Assembly: GCF_046237015.1 (NCBI RefSeq)
Contig: NZ_JBJYIN010000015.1
Span: 1-64,000, forward strand
DNA length: 64,000 nucleotides
From: JBJYIN01 sp046237015
GTDB taxonomy: Bacteria > Pseudomonadota > Gammaproteobacteria > Enterobacterales > Enterobacteriaceae
Direction of reading: 5' to 3'
The first letter of the stretch is position 1; each line of letters begins with the position of its first letter. Below are positions 16,922 to 25,003 of the stretch, in pieces. Below the pieces are notes generated by a model. The model did no database searches and was not told where the DNA came from. It worked only from the letters and a program-made list of their open reading frames with translations. Made by a program: the position numbers and the translations under genes.

Positions 16922-16975
16922 ATTAATAACCTGATTAAAACATTTTTTTATCATAGTAGGGAAAGATGAAATATC

Positions 16976-17102
16976 TATACTCTAAATAATTCAGGTTGCA
17001 GAAGAATAGCAAGTAAAGGAATCCTAACGCATTTACTCAGGTAAGTGATTTAGGCAACTGAACGCTGCTAATAGATATGCAATTTAATGTATGACGAGTA
17101 TA
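16976..17102. repeat. ERIC element (127 bp)
   Basis: Exactly 127 bp with inverted ends TATACTC and GAGTATA. The internal layout matches the ERIC consensus: CTAAATAATTCAGGTTGCAG near the left, a central TTACTCAGGTAAGTGATT hairpin, and a right end like ATGACGAGTATA. ERICs are non-coding mobile repeats of Enterobacterales that form long RNA hairpins when transcribed. This one splits the 406-bp gap between the enolase-superfamily gene and the transporter gene. I see no gene or firm promoter in the rest of the gap (17103-17327). Confidence 0.85.
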
Positions 17103-17327
17103 AAGCAGAATAAATTATTTTTGTGAAGCATACTGTGTTTCATGTATTGTCTTGCACCTGAAATTTGAGTTTGCGATAGAATAAAAATACTTTCTGTACC
17201 TAAGAGAGAACACTCGAATATCAGGAATAATAATCACCTGTATTTATTATGCTCCCTATTGACGTTCAATGATTTCCACAAGGCAAATGAGTAATACATT
17301 GCATTTGCCTTTCGTGAGGATAGAACC

Positions 17328-18722
17328 ATGGGATTAACAATATCGTTAGTCGTAATCGCCTGGGTTGCCTGGATGATTGCAAAAAAAGGTTATGCAACGG
17401 CAATCCTATTAATAGCAGGTGTCACACTGCTAAGTATGTCTGTATTACTTAACCTTGGGCCGGGTTTGGTACTTAAAAAATCGAGTGGAAGCTCATTTTT
17501 TGATATTTTCCTCGTCGTTCAAAATATTATGTCATCGAATTTGGGCGGGCTGGGATTATCAATTATGGCGATGGGGGGCTTTTCCCGGTATATGGATACG
17601 CTCCATGCCGGACAGGCGCTTTATGCCGTGGTGGGTGGGCCGCTGAAATACATTAAGTCGCCTTATACTCTGGCTTGTATGGGATTTATTATTTCCCAGA
17701 TTGTCGGTATGGCGATCCCCAGCGCATCGGGGTTGGCTCTGATGTTAATGGTGACGCTGTATCCCGTCATGATTCGTGCAGGGGTTTCCCGGTTAACGGC
17801 GGTCGCGATTATCGGTTCAAGTCGCTTTTTTGACTTAGGGCCAGGCTCGGCTAACTGTCTGTTGGCTGCTAAAACAGCCGGTATTGAATGGGCTGAATAT
17901 TTTCTGAGTTGGCAGTTAAAAATCTATTTCCCTCTACTGCTTGTTATGTTGGTTTCACACTATTTTGTCCAACGTTATTGGGATCGTCGGGAAGGTCCGG
18001 ATCCGGAAGAGCAGGCATTGCGCGAGCAGTTTATTAAGGAGCAAACAGACAGTGAGGTAAAAGTACCTAAACTCTACGCCTTGCTTCCAATTATTCCGCT
18101 TGCCATCTTGCTCCTTTTCAATCCGGTTGTACTGGGTCAAGTGGGGATCAATATCAAGGTTGATGTGCCTTCCGCCATTGTGTTGAGTACCTTTATTGCC
18201 ATGGTCTTTGAATTCATCCGTTCCCGTAAAGGATTCGAAGTATTGGCGGGGATGAAATCCTTCTTCGAAGGGCTGGGAAAACAACTCACCGTTGTGGTCG
18301 CTTTGATCGTTGCAGGTCAGGTTTTTGGTGAGGGTTTGATTGCCATCGGGGCCGTAAATTCACTGATTGTCGGCGTGGAAAGCATGGGCATGGGTGCCGG
18401 ATTTATGGTTGTCGTGATGAGTCTGGTGATCGGTGTTGTGGCGTTTCTCATGGGATCGGGCAATGCGCCTTTCTTCTCATTTGCTGCATTGATCCCGGCG
18501 TTGGCCGCAAAATTCGGTGTGCATTCCGCAGCGATGTTACTGCCGTTGCAAACCATGACTGGATTTGGACGTACTTTGTCGCCGGTCACGGGGGCGATTG
18601 TCGCCGTTGCGGGGATTGCAGGCGTGTCGCCTTTCCAGATTGTGAAACGAAATGCGATACAGCTGATCTTGTGCGTTCTCGTCAACTTTATCCTGACGTT
18701 TGTCGTTGTCCTGCCATCTTAA
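17328..18722 (+). CDS. DcuC-family dicarboxylate transporter
   Basis: A 464-aa polytopic inner-membrane protein with about 12 hydrophobic segments, similar to DcuC C4-dicarboxylate carriers: GGLGLSIMAMGGFSRYMD near 75-90, GMAIPSASGLALMLMVTLYPV near 130-150, and TGFGRTLSPVTGAIVAVAG near the C-terminus. GTGAGG precedes the ATG. By context it imports or exchanges the hydroxy-diacid used by the hydro-lyase and enolase-superfamily enzymes. It is a distant paralogue of the carrier at 57503-58993, which sits in a nucleoside context. Confidence 0.88.
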   Translation: MGLTISLVVIAWVAWMIAKKGYATAILLIAGVTLLSMSVLLNLGPGLVLKKSSGSSFFDIFLVVQNIMSSNLGGLGLSIMAMGGFSRYMDTLHAGQALYAVVGGPLKYIKSPYTLACMGFIISQIVGMAIPSASGLALMLMVTLYPVMIRAGVSRLTAVAIIGSSRFFDLGPGSANCLLAAKTAGIEWAEYFLSWQLKIYFPLLLVMLVSHYFVQRYWDRREGPDPEEQALREQFIKEQTDSEVKVPKLYALLPIIPLAILLLFNPVVLGQVGINIKVDVPSAIVLSTFIAMVFEFIRSRKGFEVLAGMKSFFEGLGKQLTVVVALIVAGQVFGEGLIAIGAVNSLIVGVESMGMGAGFMVVVMSLVIGVVAFLMGSGNAPFFSFAALIPALAAKFGVHSAAMLLPLQTMTGFGRTLSPVTGAIVAVAGIAGVSPFQIVKRNAIQLILCVLVNFILTFVVVLPS

Positions 18723-18814
18723 GCAACAGGAAATCCGATATGTTCTCTGATTTTTCACCCATAAACTGACATCAGTTTTTCGTCAGGGAACATATCCATC
18801 AAGAGGTCATAGGA

Positions 18815-20152
18815 ATGGATAATATTCAAAGATATTTGGCTGATTTCATTGCGAATTGTGATTACGCCCAGATCGATGACAAGTTTATTCTGGATATCAA
18901 ATACCGGGTGATTGATTGGTTGGGGTGTGCGGCGATTGGCATCCATTACCCTCAATCAGAAATAGCTCGACAATATTTTGTATCACTTAAAGGGGCAGAA
19001 GAGGCCACAATGCTTGGTGCATGCGGAAAATTTCCGGCTGGAAATGCCGCATTGGTTAACGGGATTATTGGGCATGTCTCTGAACTGGATGATGGCCACC
19101 GTAAGGCTATCGGCCATCCGGGGTCTGTGACATTACCTGTTGCCCTGGCGTTAGGTGAACAACTGAATATCAGCGGTAAAGCGTTTCTGAAAGCACTGAT
19201 CGTTGGCTACGATCTTTTTGCTAGGTTGGGGCAAGCTGTCAATCCTTCGCATTATAAAACGTGGCATACAACGGGAACGTGTGGTGCCTTTGCCGCCACG
19301 GCAACGGCTGCATCCTTGATGGGTTTAACCTCGCAACAAACGTGTCATGCTTTGGGAATCGTAGCCACACTGGCCAGCGGCATTCAGGAGTCGTTTGGTA
19401 CGCATGCTAAAGCATTAACAATTGGGAATGCCTGCCAGAATGCTATCTATGCCGCTACGCTGGCGAAACGAGGGTATACCGGTCCTGCTACGGCTCTGAC
19501 GGGAAAAAAAGGTTTTATTCAGTCAACCAGCACTGGAGCGAATCTTGACACGTTGCTTGCACCGAGTGAGGCGACCTTACTTTCGGATACGGCGTTTTAT
19601 AAGATCTACGCGTCCTGTGGTCATACGAACTCACCGTTGGATGCCATGTTTGCATTGCTGAAACAACACCCTTTGGACAGTGAGAAAATTAAGTCAATCA
19701 TCGTTGAAACCTATGGTGTTTCAGTGGATCTGACGAAAGATCTGAAAACACAGAATGAAGATGTGGCCAAATTTTCCTTACCTTATTGTCTGGCTATTGC
19801 CATTCTGTTTGGTGCCGTTTCTCTTCAGCAATTTCGTCCAGAAGTTCTTCATGATCCACGTGTTAATTCTCTGGCTGCCAAGATTCAGGTTATTGAGTCG
19901 CCGGAAGCTACCGCTCGTTTTCCAAAACGTCAGGCGAAAGTGACCGTGCTGTTGGAAGAGGGGACACAATATGAATCGCAAGTTATGGATGCAACGGATG
20001 TTGTGGATTTTTCATTGCTTGAGAAAAAGTTTGGAGAAGCGACTGTAAACGTTGATCCGAAGGAAACCGAAAATATTTTGCACTATCTACGGCAAATGGA
20101 TAGTCAGCCTGACATAAAGCCGCTGATCCGTTACCTCGACTTATTAGGCTAG
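18815..20152 (+). CDS. MmgE/PrpD family protein
   Basis: A 445-aa protein of the family that includes 2-methylcitrate dehydratase PrpD, cis-aconitate decarboxylase and iminodisuccinate epimerase. The family signature is visible near 87-103: HVSELDDGHRKAIGHPG. The helical N-terminal domain and the smaller alpha/beta lid from about 270 are as expected, and the length is typical. It starts 92 bp after the transporter and is probably the last gene of the cluster. Family chemistry is dehydration, decarboxylation or epimerisation of di- and tricarboxylates, without a metal. Whether this copy acts on tartrate-like acids, citramalate-like acids or something else is open. Confidence 0.88.
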   Translation: MDNIQRYLADFIANCDYAQIDDKFILDIKYRVIDWLGCAAIGIHYPQSEIARQYFVSLKGAEEATMLGACGKFPAGNAALVNGIIGHVSELDDGHRKAIGHPGSVTLPVALALGEQLNISGKAFLKALIVGYDLFARLGQAVNPSHYKTWHTTGTCGAFAATATAASLMGLTSQQTCHALGIVATLASGIQESFGTHAKALTIGNACQNAIYAATLAKRGYTGPATALTGKKGFIQSTSTGANLDTLLAPSEATLLSDTAFYKIYASCGHTNSPLDAMFALLKQHPLDSEKIKSIIVETYGVSVDLTKDLKTQNEDVAKFSLPYCLAIAILFGAVSLQQFRPEVLHDPRVNSLAAKIQVIESPEATARFPKRQAKVTVLLEEGTQYESQVMDATDVVDFSLLEKKFGEATVNVDPKETENILHYLRQMDSQPDIKPLIRYLDLLG

Positions 20153-20187
20153 CAGACGTTAGCATTGTGAGCTGGCGATAGCTATTT

Positions 20188-20260
20188 TATACCCGTCATC
20201 ATTCAAGTTTCATGACAAAACGTTAGCGTTTTGAATAACGCGCTGAAGTATGGCGGGATG
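20188..20260. repeat. Short ERIC-derived or MITE-like repeat
   Basis: About 73 bp whose ends are inverted (TATACCCGTCAT at 20188-20199; GTATGGCGGGAT near 20248-20259) and resemble the ERIC terminus. The centre has lost the ERIC core and holds AAAACG-TTAG-CGTTTT (20217-20232). Probably a deletion derivative. Confidence 0.45.
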
Positions 20261-20294
20261 TGGATTCTGTTTTTATTGAAGGCTTGACAATAAT

Positions 20295-20330
20295 AACCCA
20301 GCGGCATTAGCCGTCTGGGTTTCTTATATT
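20295..20330 (+). terminator. Terminator of the organic-acid cluster
   Basis: AACCCAG and CGGC pair with GCCG and CTGGGTT with one bulged T, loop ATTA, followed by TCTTATATTTT. It is placed after the MmgE/PrpD gene and the small repeat. Confidence 0.65.
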
Positions 20331-20383
20331 TTGATGCACCAAATAATGTTGGGTCAGCGAATGAGCTGACGACCACGTTTTAA

Positions 20384-20647
20384 TTAATTGGGGCGGATGA
20401 GTTTTTTTCTATCAATAAGCTGGTTGGTTTCCGGATCATAATATCGACTGGGCCAAATTTCCGATGGATGAATGCCTAACTCATCGGCAATGAGCCATTC
20501 CCCCTTGGGCCAGGGCCGCGACAATGCATTAGCGAGCGTTGATGAGCTTAATCCAGCAGCACGTGATACCGCAGCCAGCGTAGTACCTTTCTTGCGCAGA
20601 GCAGCAATGATATCAGCGGGATGCCAGTCATGTTTCCTTAAAGTCAT
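20384..20647 (-). CDS. sfsB: Ner-like DNA-binding regulator SfsB (Nlp)
   Basis: An 87-aa protein (about 92 in E. coli), a homologue of the Mu/D108 Ner repressor. Conserved segments are DWHPADIIAALRKKGT (about 6-21), the helix-turn-helix AAVSRAAGLSSSTLANALSRPW (about 24-45, given here as one stretch in two overlapping helices), and IWPSRYYDP near 64-72. In E. coli it activates maltose genes in a crp background and lies near ispB, as here. It is divergent from the first Mu-type regulator gene, with AT-rich inverted repeats between them. Confidence 0.9.
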   Translation of the reverse strand: MTLRKHDWHPADIIAALRKKGTTLAAVSRAAGLSSSTLANALSRPWPKGEWLIADELGIHPSEIWPSRYYDPETNQLIDRKKLIRPN

Positions 20648-20731
20648 AATCCTTCCCTTATTTGCTATAAGACGACTGTGTATTAGTGGTATAAATAACG
20701 GATGTTAGTTATATGCCAAGCTAACGTGATA

Positions 20732-20791
20732 CTATTATTTGGAAATAATATAGCATTAAATTTCTAAAAAATTCTCAATTAATTTCCAAAT
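20732..20791. promoter_or_regulatory. Inverted repeats before the first Mu-type regulator
   Basis: ATTTGGAAAT (20737-20746) and ATTTCCAAAT (20782-20791) form a 10-bp inverted pair. The left copy lies in CTATTATTTGGAAA (20732-20745), which recurs with one change before the second paralogue (21404-21417). A likely operator read by one or both paralogues or by SfsB; function inferred. Confidence 0.45.
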
Positions 20792-20834
20792 AGATTGGTT
20801 TTTGTTAGGAGTGGCACTATCAGGATGAAAGGTG

Positions 20835-21215
20835 ATGAAAAAAGAGTGGTTTGCGACCAGCGAACTGGTTGGTGTTGGCGGCCTTCCGAAATCGAGACAA
20901 GGACTGAATAAGCGAGCGCGTGAAGATGGATGGGAGAAGCGTCGCCGCAGAGGGGTTCAGGGAAGAGGGGTGGAATATTCCATTCACAGCTTGCCGGATT
21001 CTGTCAAAAAAACCTTATTATTTGAAGATGAGTCGCCACCCTATGCGGTCAAGCAACCCGCTGAATTGGCTGTCTGGATGCAGATATATTCCCAATTGAC
21101 TGAACGGGAACGTAATGAGCTCATTGCCTATATTCTACGTGTCGGCGTATCTGCTACGCTGAACCAATTGGGTATATCCTCAGCAGAGGATGCTCCTGAA
21201 TCTCACGATATTTAA
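20835..21215 (+). CDS. Mu repressor/transposase-type DNA-binding protein, copy 1
   Basis: A 126-aa protein whose first 65 residues are a Mu-type winged-helix DNA-binding domain (FATSELVGVGGLPKSRQGL, REDGWEKRRRRGVQGRGVEYS), as at the N-terminus of Mu repressor and MuA. The remainder is an unrecognised alpha-helical tail (WMQIYSQLTERERNEL) conserved in the neighbouring copy, probably for oligomerisation. No transposase or integrase domain is present. The ATG at 20835 matches the paralogue start and has GGA 9 bases upstream; a GTG one codon earlier is also possible. Probably a domesticated phage regulator; targets unknown. Confidence 0.85.
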   Translation: MKKEWFATSELVGVGGLPKSRQGLNKRAREDGWEKRRRRGVQGRGVEYSIHSLPDSVKKTLLFEDESPPYAVKQPAELAVWMQIYSQLTERERNELIAYILRVGVSATLNQLGISSAEDAPESHDI

Positions 21216-21223
21216 GCCTGAAT

Positions 21224-21256
21224 TTGCCATCTGGTCCGTGCCTTACCAGATGGCAA
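21224..21256. other. Hairpin between the two Mu-type regulator genes
   Basis: The perfect 12-bp stem TTGCCATCTGGT / ACCAGATGGCAA starts 8 bp after the first gene's stop. No clear T-run follows directly, so termination is possible but weak. Confidence 0.55.
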
Positions 21257-21403
21257 TAATCCGATTATTCTCTCTTTTTTTTCTGCTTCTCGATTGCTCC
21301 CATCTGCTTTTTTTACTGCCTATTCTCTGGTTTTTTGTGAGGTGTTGCTCGCCTTTAGTGGTACTAATAACGCGAGAGAGTTAGATGTTTAGGTAATTAT
21401 AGT

Positions 21404-21417
21404 CTATTATATGGAAA
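21404..21417. promoter_or_regulatory. Second copy of the CTATTAT-TGGAAA motif
   Basis: CTATTATATGGAAA matches 13 of 14 bases of the motif at 20732-20745 and lies 58 bp before the second paralogue's start. Candidate shared operator. Confidence 0.4.
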
Positions 21418-21474
21418 CTTTTTGGGGCCGTATCTCTGATACTGCCGCACCTAACAAACAAGGGAGTGATAAGT

Positions 21475-21846
21475 ATGGACAAAGAGTGGTTTGCAACGAG
21501 TGAGTTGGTGGGGATCGGTGGATTGCCTAAATCACCTCAGGGGCTAAACAAACGTGCCCGTGATGATGGTTGGGAGAAACGGCGGCGTAAAGGTGTTCAA
21601 GGTCGAGGTGTTGAGTATTCCATCCGTAGCCTACCGCATGCGGTAAGACACTCTCTGATGATGGAGGAGAGCATGTCGCCAGAATATCGGGTAGAACGCG
21701 GTCCGGAGTTATTGGCTTCATGGATACACATCTTTAATCAATTATCCGAGGGCGAACAATCTCAACTGATTAATTTCATTTTGCGCGAAGGAACGAAAAC
21801 CATGCTGTCTCGTCTGGATGATGTAACGGATGACCAGACAGCATAG
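21475..21846 (+). CDS. Mu repressor/transposase-type DNA-binding protein, copy 2
   Basis: A 123-aa tandem paralogue of the gene at 20835, nearly identical over residues 2-60 (KEWFATSELVGIGGLPKS, GWEKRRRKGVQGRGVEYS) and diverged in the tail (WIHIFNQLSEGEQSQL). The start at ATG 21475 is fixed by GGGAG upstream and by the paralogue alignment; the frame begins three codons earlier with GTG. Conservation of both DNA-binding domains against diverged tails suggests shared DNA targets with different partners or effects. It converges with ispB, 33 bp away. Function unknown. Confidence 0.85.
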   Translation: MDKEWFATSELVGIGGLPKSPQGLNKRARDDGWEKRRRKGVQGRGVEYSIRSLPHAVRHSLMMEESMSPEYRVERGPELLASWIHIFNQLSEGEQSQLINFILREGTKTMLSRLDDVTDDQTA

Positions 21847-21879
21847 TTGATGGCGTTTGCGGTGCCGTGAGTATTGGGA

Positions 21880-22851
21880 TCAAAAATCGCGTTGCACCGC
21901 CAAATGGGCAAGACCTTCCAGTGCGGTACGAAAAGGGGTTTCTGGGAGATGACGTAATGCACTAATGGCTTTATCAGCCTCTTCTTCTGCACGTCGACGG
22001 GTGTAATCGAGCGAGCCACACTGCTGCATTGCGGTGAGAACCGGGTCCAGTAAATGACGTCCGTTACCTTCTTCTATCGCCTGACGGATCATGGCGCTTT
22101 GTTCGGCGTTGCCATGGTGCATGGCATGTAACAGAGGCAACGTCGGTTTACCTTCATTAAGGTCATCACCCGTGTTTTTGCCCAGCGTTTTGCCGTCAGC
22201 GTTGTAGTCTAATAGATCATCAATGAGCTGGAACGCGGTGCCTAAATAGCGACCATAATCTTGTAGCGCAGTTTCCTGCTCAGGTGTCGCTCCAGCGAGG
22301 ATGGCCGAGGATTGGGCTGCAGCTTCAAACAGGCGTGCTGTTTTACTGTAAATGACCCGCATGTAGCTTTCTTCTGTGATATCGGGATCGTTGCAGTTCA
22401 TTAATTGCAACACTTCGCCTTCTGCGATCACGTTCACGGCTTCTGACATGAGCGCCAGTACGCGTAATGATTCCAGGCTGGTCATCATTTGAAAAGCTCG
22501 GGTATAGATGAAGTCACCGACTAATACGCTGGCTGCATTACCGAAAGCGGCGTTTGCTGTGGCCTTGCCACGGCGCATATCGGATTCATCGACCACGTCA
22601 TCGTGTAGCAATGTTGCGGTATGAATAAATTCGATCAGTGCCGCAACCGTAATGTGCTTGTTACCTTCATAGACCAGCGCTCTGGCGGCAAGTACGGCAA
22701 TCATGGGGCGAATGCGTTTGCCCCCACCACTGATAATGTAATGACCAAGCTGGTTAATAAGAACGACATCCGAGTTCAATTGTTCAAGAATGGCTTCATT
22801 AACCGCTTTCATGTCCTGCGCGGTTAGCGCTGTAATTTGTTCTAGATTCAT
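21880..22851 (-). CDS. ispB: Octaprenyl diphosphate synthase
   Basis: Builds the octaprenyl side chain of ubiquinone and menaquinone by adding isopentenyl units to farnesyl diphosphate. The protein has 323 aa as in E. coli. The first Asp-rich motif DDVVDESD is near 84 and the second, LIDDLLDY, near 212. GGGKRIRP near 43-50 binds the diphosphate. Divergent from rplU, the standard enterobacterial arrangement. Confidence 0.97.
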   Translation of the reverse strand: MNLEQITALTAQDMKAVNEAILEQLNSDVVLINQLGHYIISGGGKRIRPMIAVLAARALVYEGNKHITVAALIEFIHTATLLHDDVVDESDMRRGKATANAAFGNAASVLVGDFIYTRAFQMMTSLESLRVLALMSEAVNVIAEGEVLQLMNCNDPDITEESYMRVIYSKTARLFEAAAQSSAILAGATPEQETALQDYGRYLGTAFQLIDDLLDYNADGKTLGKNTGDDLNEGKPTLPLLHAMHHGNAEQSAMIRQAIEEGNGRHLLDPVLTAMQQCGSLDYTRRRAEEEADKAISALRHLPETPFRTALEGLAHLAVQRDF

Positions 22852-23112
22852 TGTATGTGCCAGCTATTTTCTTCAACATTACCGTAAGATTATTGCTACA
22901 TAATCGGCATAGTATGGAACGTGTTGAGTCGATTGTACTTGAAAAGTAAAAGAGATAAACGGCAGTTGATACGTTGTATTCTTTTTCTTCACATCCTTTG
23001 ATTATAGGCTTGTCATCGTCAGGTTTTTTGCGTAGAATTCGCGCCCTATTGTGAATATTTATAGTGCGCTCTGGATAATCATACGTTGAGTGCGCGGAAA
23101 GCGGAGTTTTTT

Positions 23113-23424
23113 ATGTACGCAGTTTTCCAAAGTGGTGGTAAACAACACCGAGTAAGCGAAGGGCAAACCGTTCGCTTGGAAAAGCTGGACATCGCAACTG
23201 GTGAAGCTATTGAGTTTGATCAGGTTCTGATGGTTGCCAATGGTGAAGAAATCAAAATCGGCGTTCCTTTCGTCGATGGCGGTAAGATCAAAGCTGAAGT
23301 TGTTGCTCATGGTCGTGGCGAGAAAGTTAAGATTGTTAAGTTCCGTCGCCGTAAACACTACCGTAAGCAAGCAGGCCATCGTCAGTGGTTCACTGACGTG
23401 AAAATCACCGGCATCAGCGCTTAA
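23113..23424 (+). CDS. rplU: 50S ribosomal protein L21
   Basis: Large-subunit protein, 103 aa as in E. coli, starting MYAVFQSGGKQHRV and carrying the basic segment KFRRRKHYRKQAGHRQ near 80-95 that binds 23S rRNA. The start is the ATG at 23113 behind GCGGAG; the nine upstream in-frame codons are not part of the family. First gene of the rplU-rpmA(-yhbE-obgE) group. Confidence 0.98.
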   Translation: MYAVFQSGGKQHRVSEGQTVRLEKLDIATGEAIEFDQVLMVANGEEIKIGVPFVDGGKIKAEVVAHGRGEKVKIVKFRRRKHYRKQAGHRQWFTDVKITGISA

Positions 23425-23443
23425 GATTTAGGAGAGCGGATTA

Positions 23444-23701
23444 ATGGCACACAAGAAAGCTGGCGGTTCAACTCGTAACGGCCGTGACTCAGAAAGTAAA
23501 CGCCTGGGCGTAAAACGTTTTGGTGGCGAAGCTGTATTAGCGGGTAGCATCATTGTTCGTCAACGTGGTACGAAGTTCCATGCTGGTAGCAATGTTGGCT
23601 GCGGGAAAGACCACACTCTGTTCGCTTTAGCTGACGGTAAAGTTCAGTTTGAAGTAAAAGGCCCGAAAAACCGTAAATACATCAGTATCGTTGCTGAATA
23701 A
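23444..23701 (+). CDS. rpmA: 50S ribosomal protein L27
   Basis: 85-aa large-subunit protein whose N-terminal tail (MAHKKAGGSTRNGRDS) reaches towards the peptidyl-transferase centre. Essentially the E. coli protein. It lies 19 bp after rplU, with AGGAGAG as ribosome site, and is followed by a strong hairpin that probably makes most transcripts end before yhbE. Confidence 0.98.
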   Translation: MAHKKAGGSTRNGRDSESKRLGVKRFGGEAVLAGSIIVRQRGTKFHAGSNVGCGKDHTLFALADGKVQFEVKGPKNRKYISIVAE

Positions 23702-23727
23702 TATTTCGCGTTAGGTCTTGCAGATTC

Positions 23728-23757
23728 AAGCCCCGCAATTCGTTGCGGGGCTTTTTA
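23728..23757 (+). terminator. Terminator after rpmA
   Basis: The 11-bp stem AAGCCCCGCAA / TTGCGGGGCTT with loop TTCG runs into T5. Strong intrinsic terminator between the ribosomal genes and yhbE. Confidence 0.9.
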
Positions 23758-23793
23758 CATTTCTGATTCTGTGGCAACCAATCTGAGAAAAGC

Positions 23794-24753
23794 ATGAATA
23801 CTAAACAACAGACAGGTATTGGCCTTTGTCTGGCGCTACTCACCGCAATATGTTGGGGTGCTTTACCGATAGCGATGAAGCAGGTTTTGGCCGTCATGGA
23901 ACCTTATACTATTGTTTGGTACCGTTTCTTTATTGCGTCGATCGGTTTGGGGTTAGTGCTTTTCTCGCGAAAAAATCTCCCCCCATTGCGTATTTTTCGA
24001 CGCCGTCGGTGGTGGGTTTTGTTGCTGATAGCAACCTGTGGTCTGCTGGGTAACTTTGTTTTTTTCAGTTCCTCGTTGCAGTACCTGAGCCCAACAGCCT
24101 CTCAGGTTATTGGGCAACTTTCTCCCGTGGGGATGATGTTTGCCAGCGTCTTTATTTTGAAAGAAAAGATGCGGCCAACTCAGATCATTGGGGCGATTAC
24201 GTTGATCTGTGGGTTGCTGTTATTTTTTAACGCCAGCCTGATAGAGATTTTCACGCGGCTAACCGATTATACCCTGGGTGTTCTGCTGGGGATGTGCGCG
24301 GCGGCGGTATGGGTTTCCTATGGCGTGGCGCAGAAGGTACTTTTACGTCGTTTGACATCGGCGCAGATCTTATTTTTACTTTATGTGCTCTGCGTATTGT
24401 GCATTACCCCCTTTGCCGATCCTGAGACTATTTTTCAACTGAGTGGCTGGCAGTTTATCTGCCTGTTATTTTGCGGTGCCAATACTTTGGTTGGCTATGG
24501 TGCGCTGGCGGAAGCGATGGCTCGTTGGCAAGCGGCTCAGGTTAGCGCGGTGATTACCCTCACTCCATTGTTTACACTGTTCTTTTCCGATCTTCTTGCG
24601 TTAATTTGGCCCAACTTTTTTGCGGCTCCGGTACTTAATTGGATTGGATATTCAGGCGCTTTGGTGGTTGTGGCTGGCGCGATGTTTTCAGCGATTGGAC
24701 ACCGATTTTTCCCCGGTCGGAAACAACAACCACCCATTGTTGTGCCGAAATAA
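23794..24753 (+). CDS. yhbE: EamA/DMT-family inner-membrane transporter YhbE
   Basis: 319 aa (about 321 in E. coli) with ten hydrophobic segments in two EamA repeats (about 8-145 and 158-300). It belongs to the drug/metabolite transporter superfamily; substrate unknown. Each repeat carries the expected Gly/Pro-rich motifs (AICWGALPIAMKQ; GAAAVWVSYG-type segment at the second repeat start). Located between rpmA and obgE as in E. coli, where it is part of the same transcription unit. Confidence 0.93.
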   Translation: MNTKQQTGIGLCLALLTAICWGALPIAMKQVLAVMEPYTIVWYRFFIASIGLGLVLFSRKNLPPLRIFRRRRWWVLLLIATCGLLGNFVFFSSSLQYLSPTASQVIGQLSPVGMMFASVFILKEKMRPTQIIGAITLICGLLLFFNASLIEIFTRLTDYTLGVLLGMCAAAVWVSYGVAQKVLLRRLTSAQILFLLYVLCVLCITPFADPETIFQLSGWQFICLLFCGANTLVGYGALAEAMARWQAAQVSAVITLTPLFTLFFSDLLALIWPNFFAAPVLNWIGYSGALVVVAGAMFSAIGHRFFPGRKQQPPIVVPK

Positions 24754-25003
24754 GCGGAGAACGTGTGTGTTTAGTGACGTTTTGACATTTCATTCGGGCT
24801 GTTTATTTTTAATACAGATGAAAATATTGGGATAAGCGGGTACAATTCGCCCCCTTGCCGGAGCGGGTTCTGGTGCGTCAGTTTTTTTATGACAGATAAT
24901 AGAATTATTATTTGACTTTAAATCAAAAAGTTACGCTTAAAAGAACCAATGATAAACCTGAAACAGATAGATATTATCTATTGGTTTTTTGCGGAGAGAG
25001 TCA

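Noticed and set aside
20835..21846. The two Mu-type genes as an active transposon or prophage
   Set aside because: They encode only the DNA-binding domain; no DDE transposase, MuB or terminal repeats are present.
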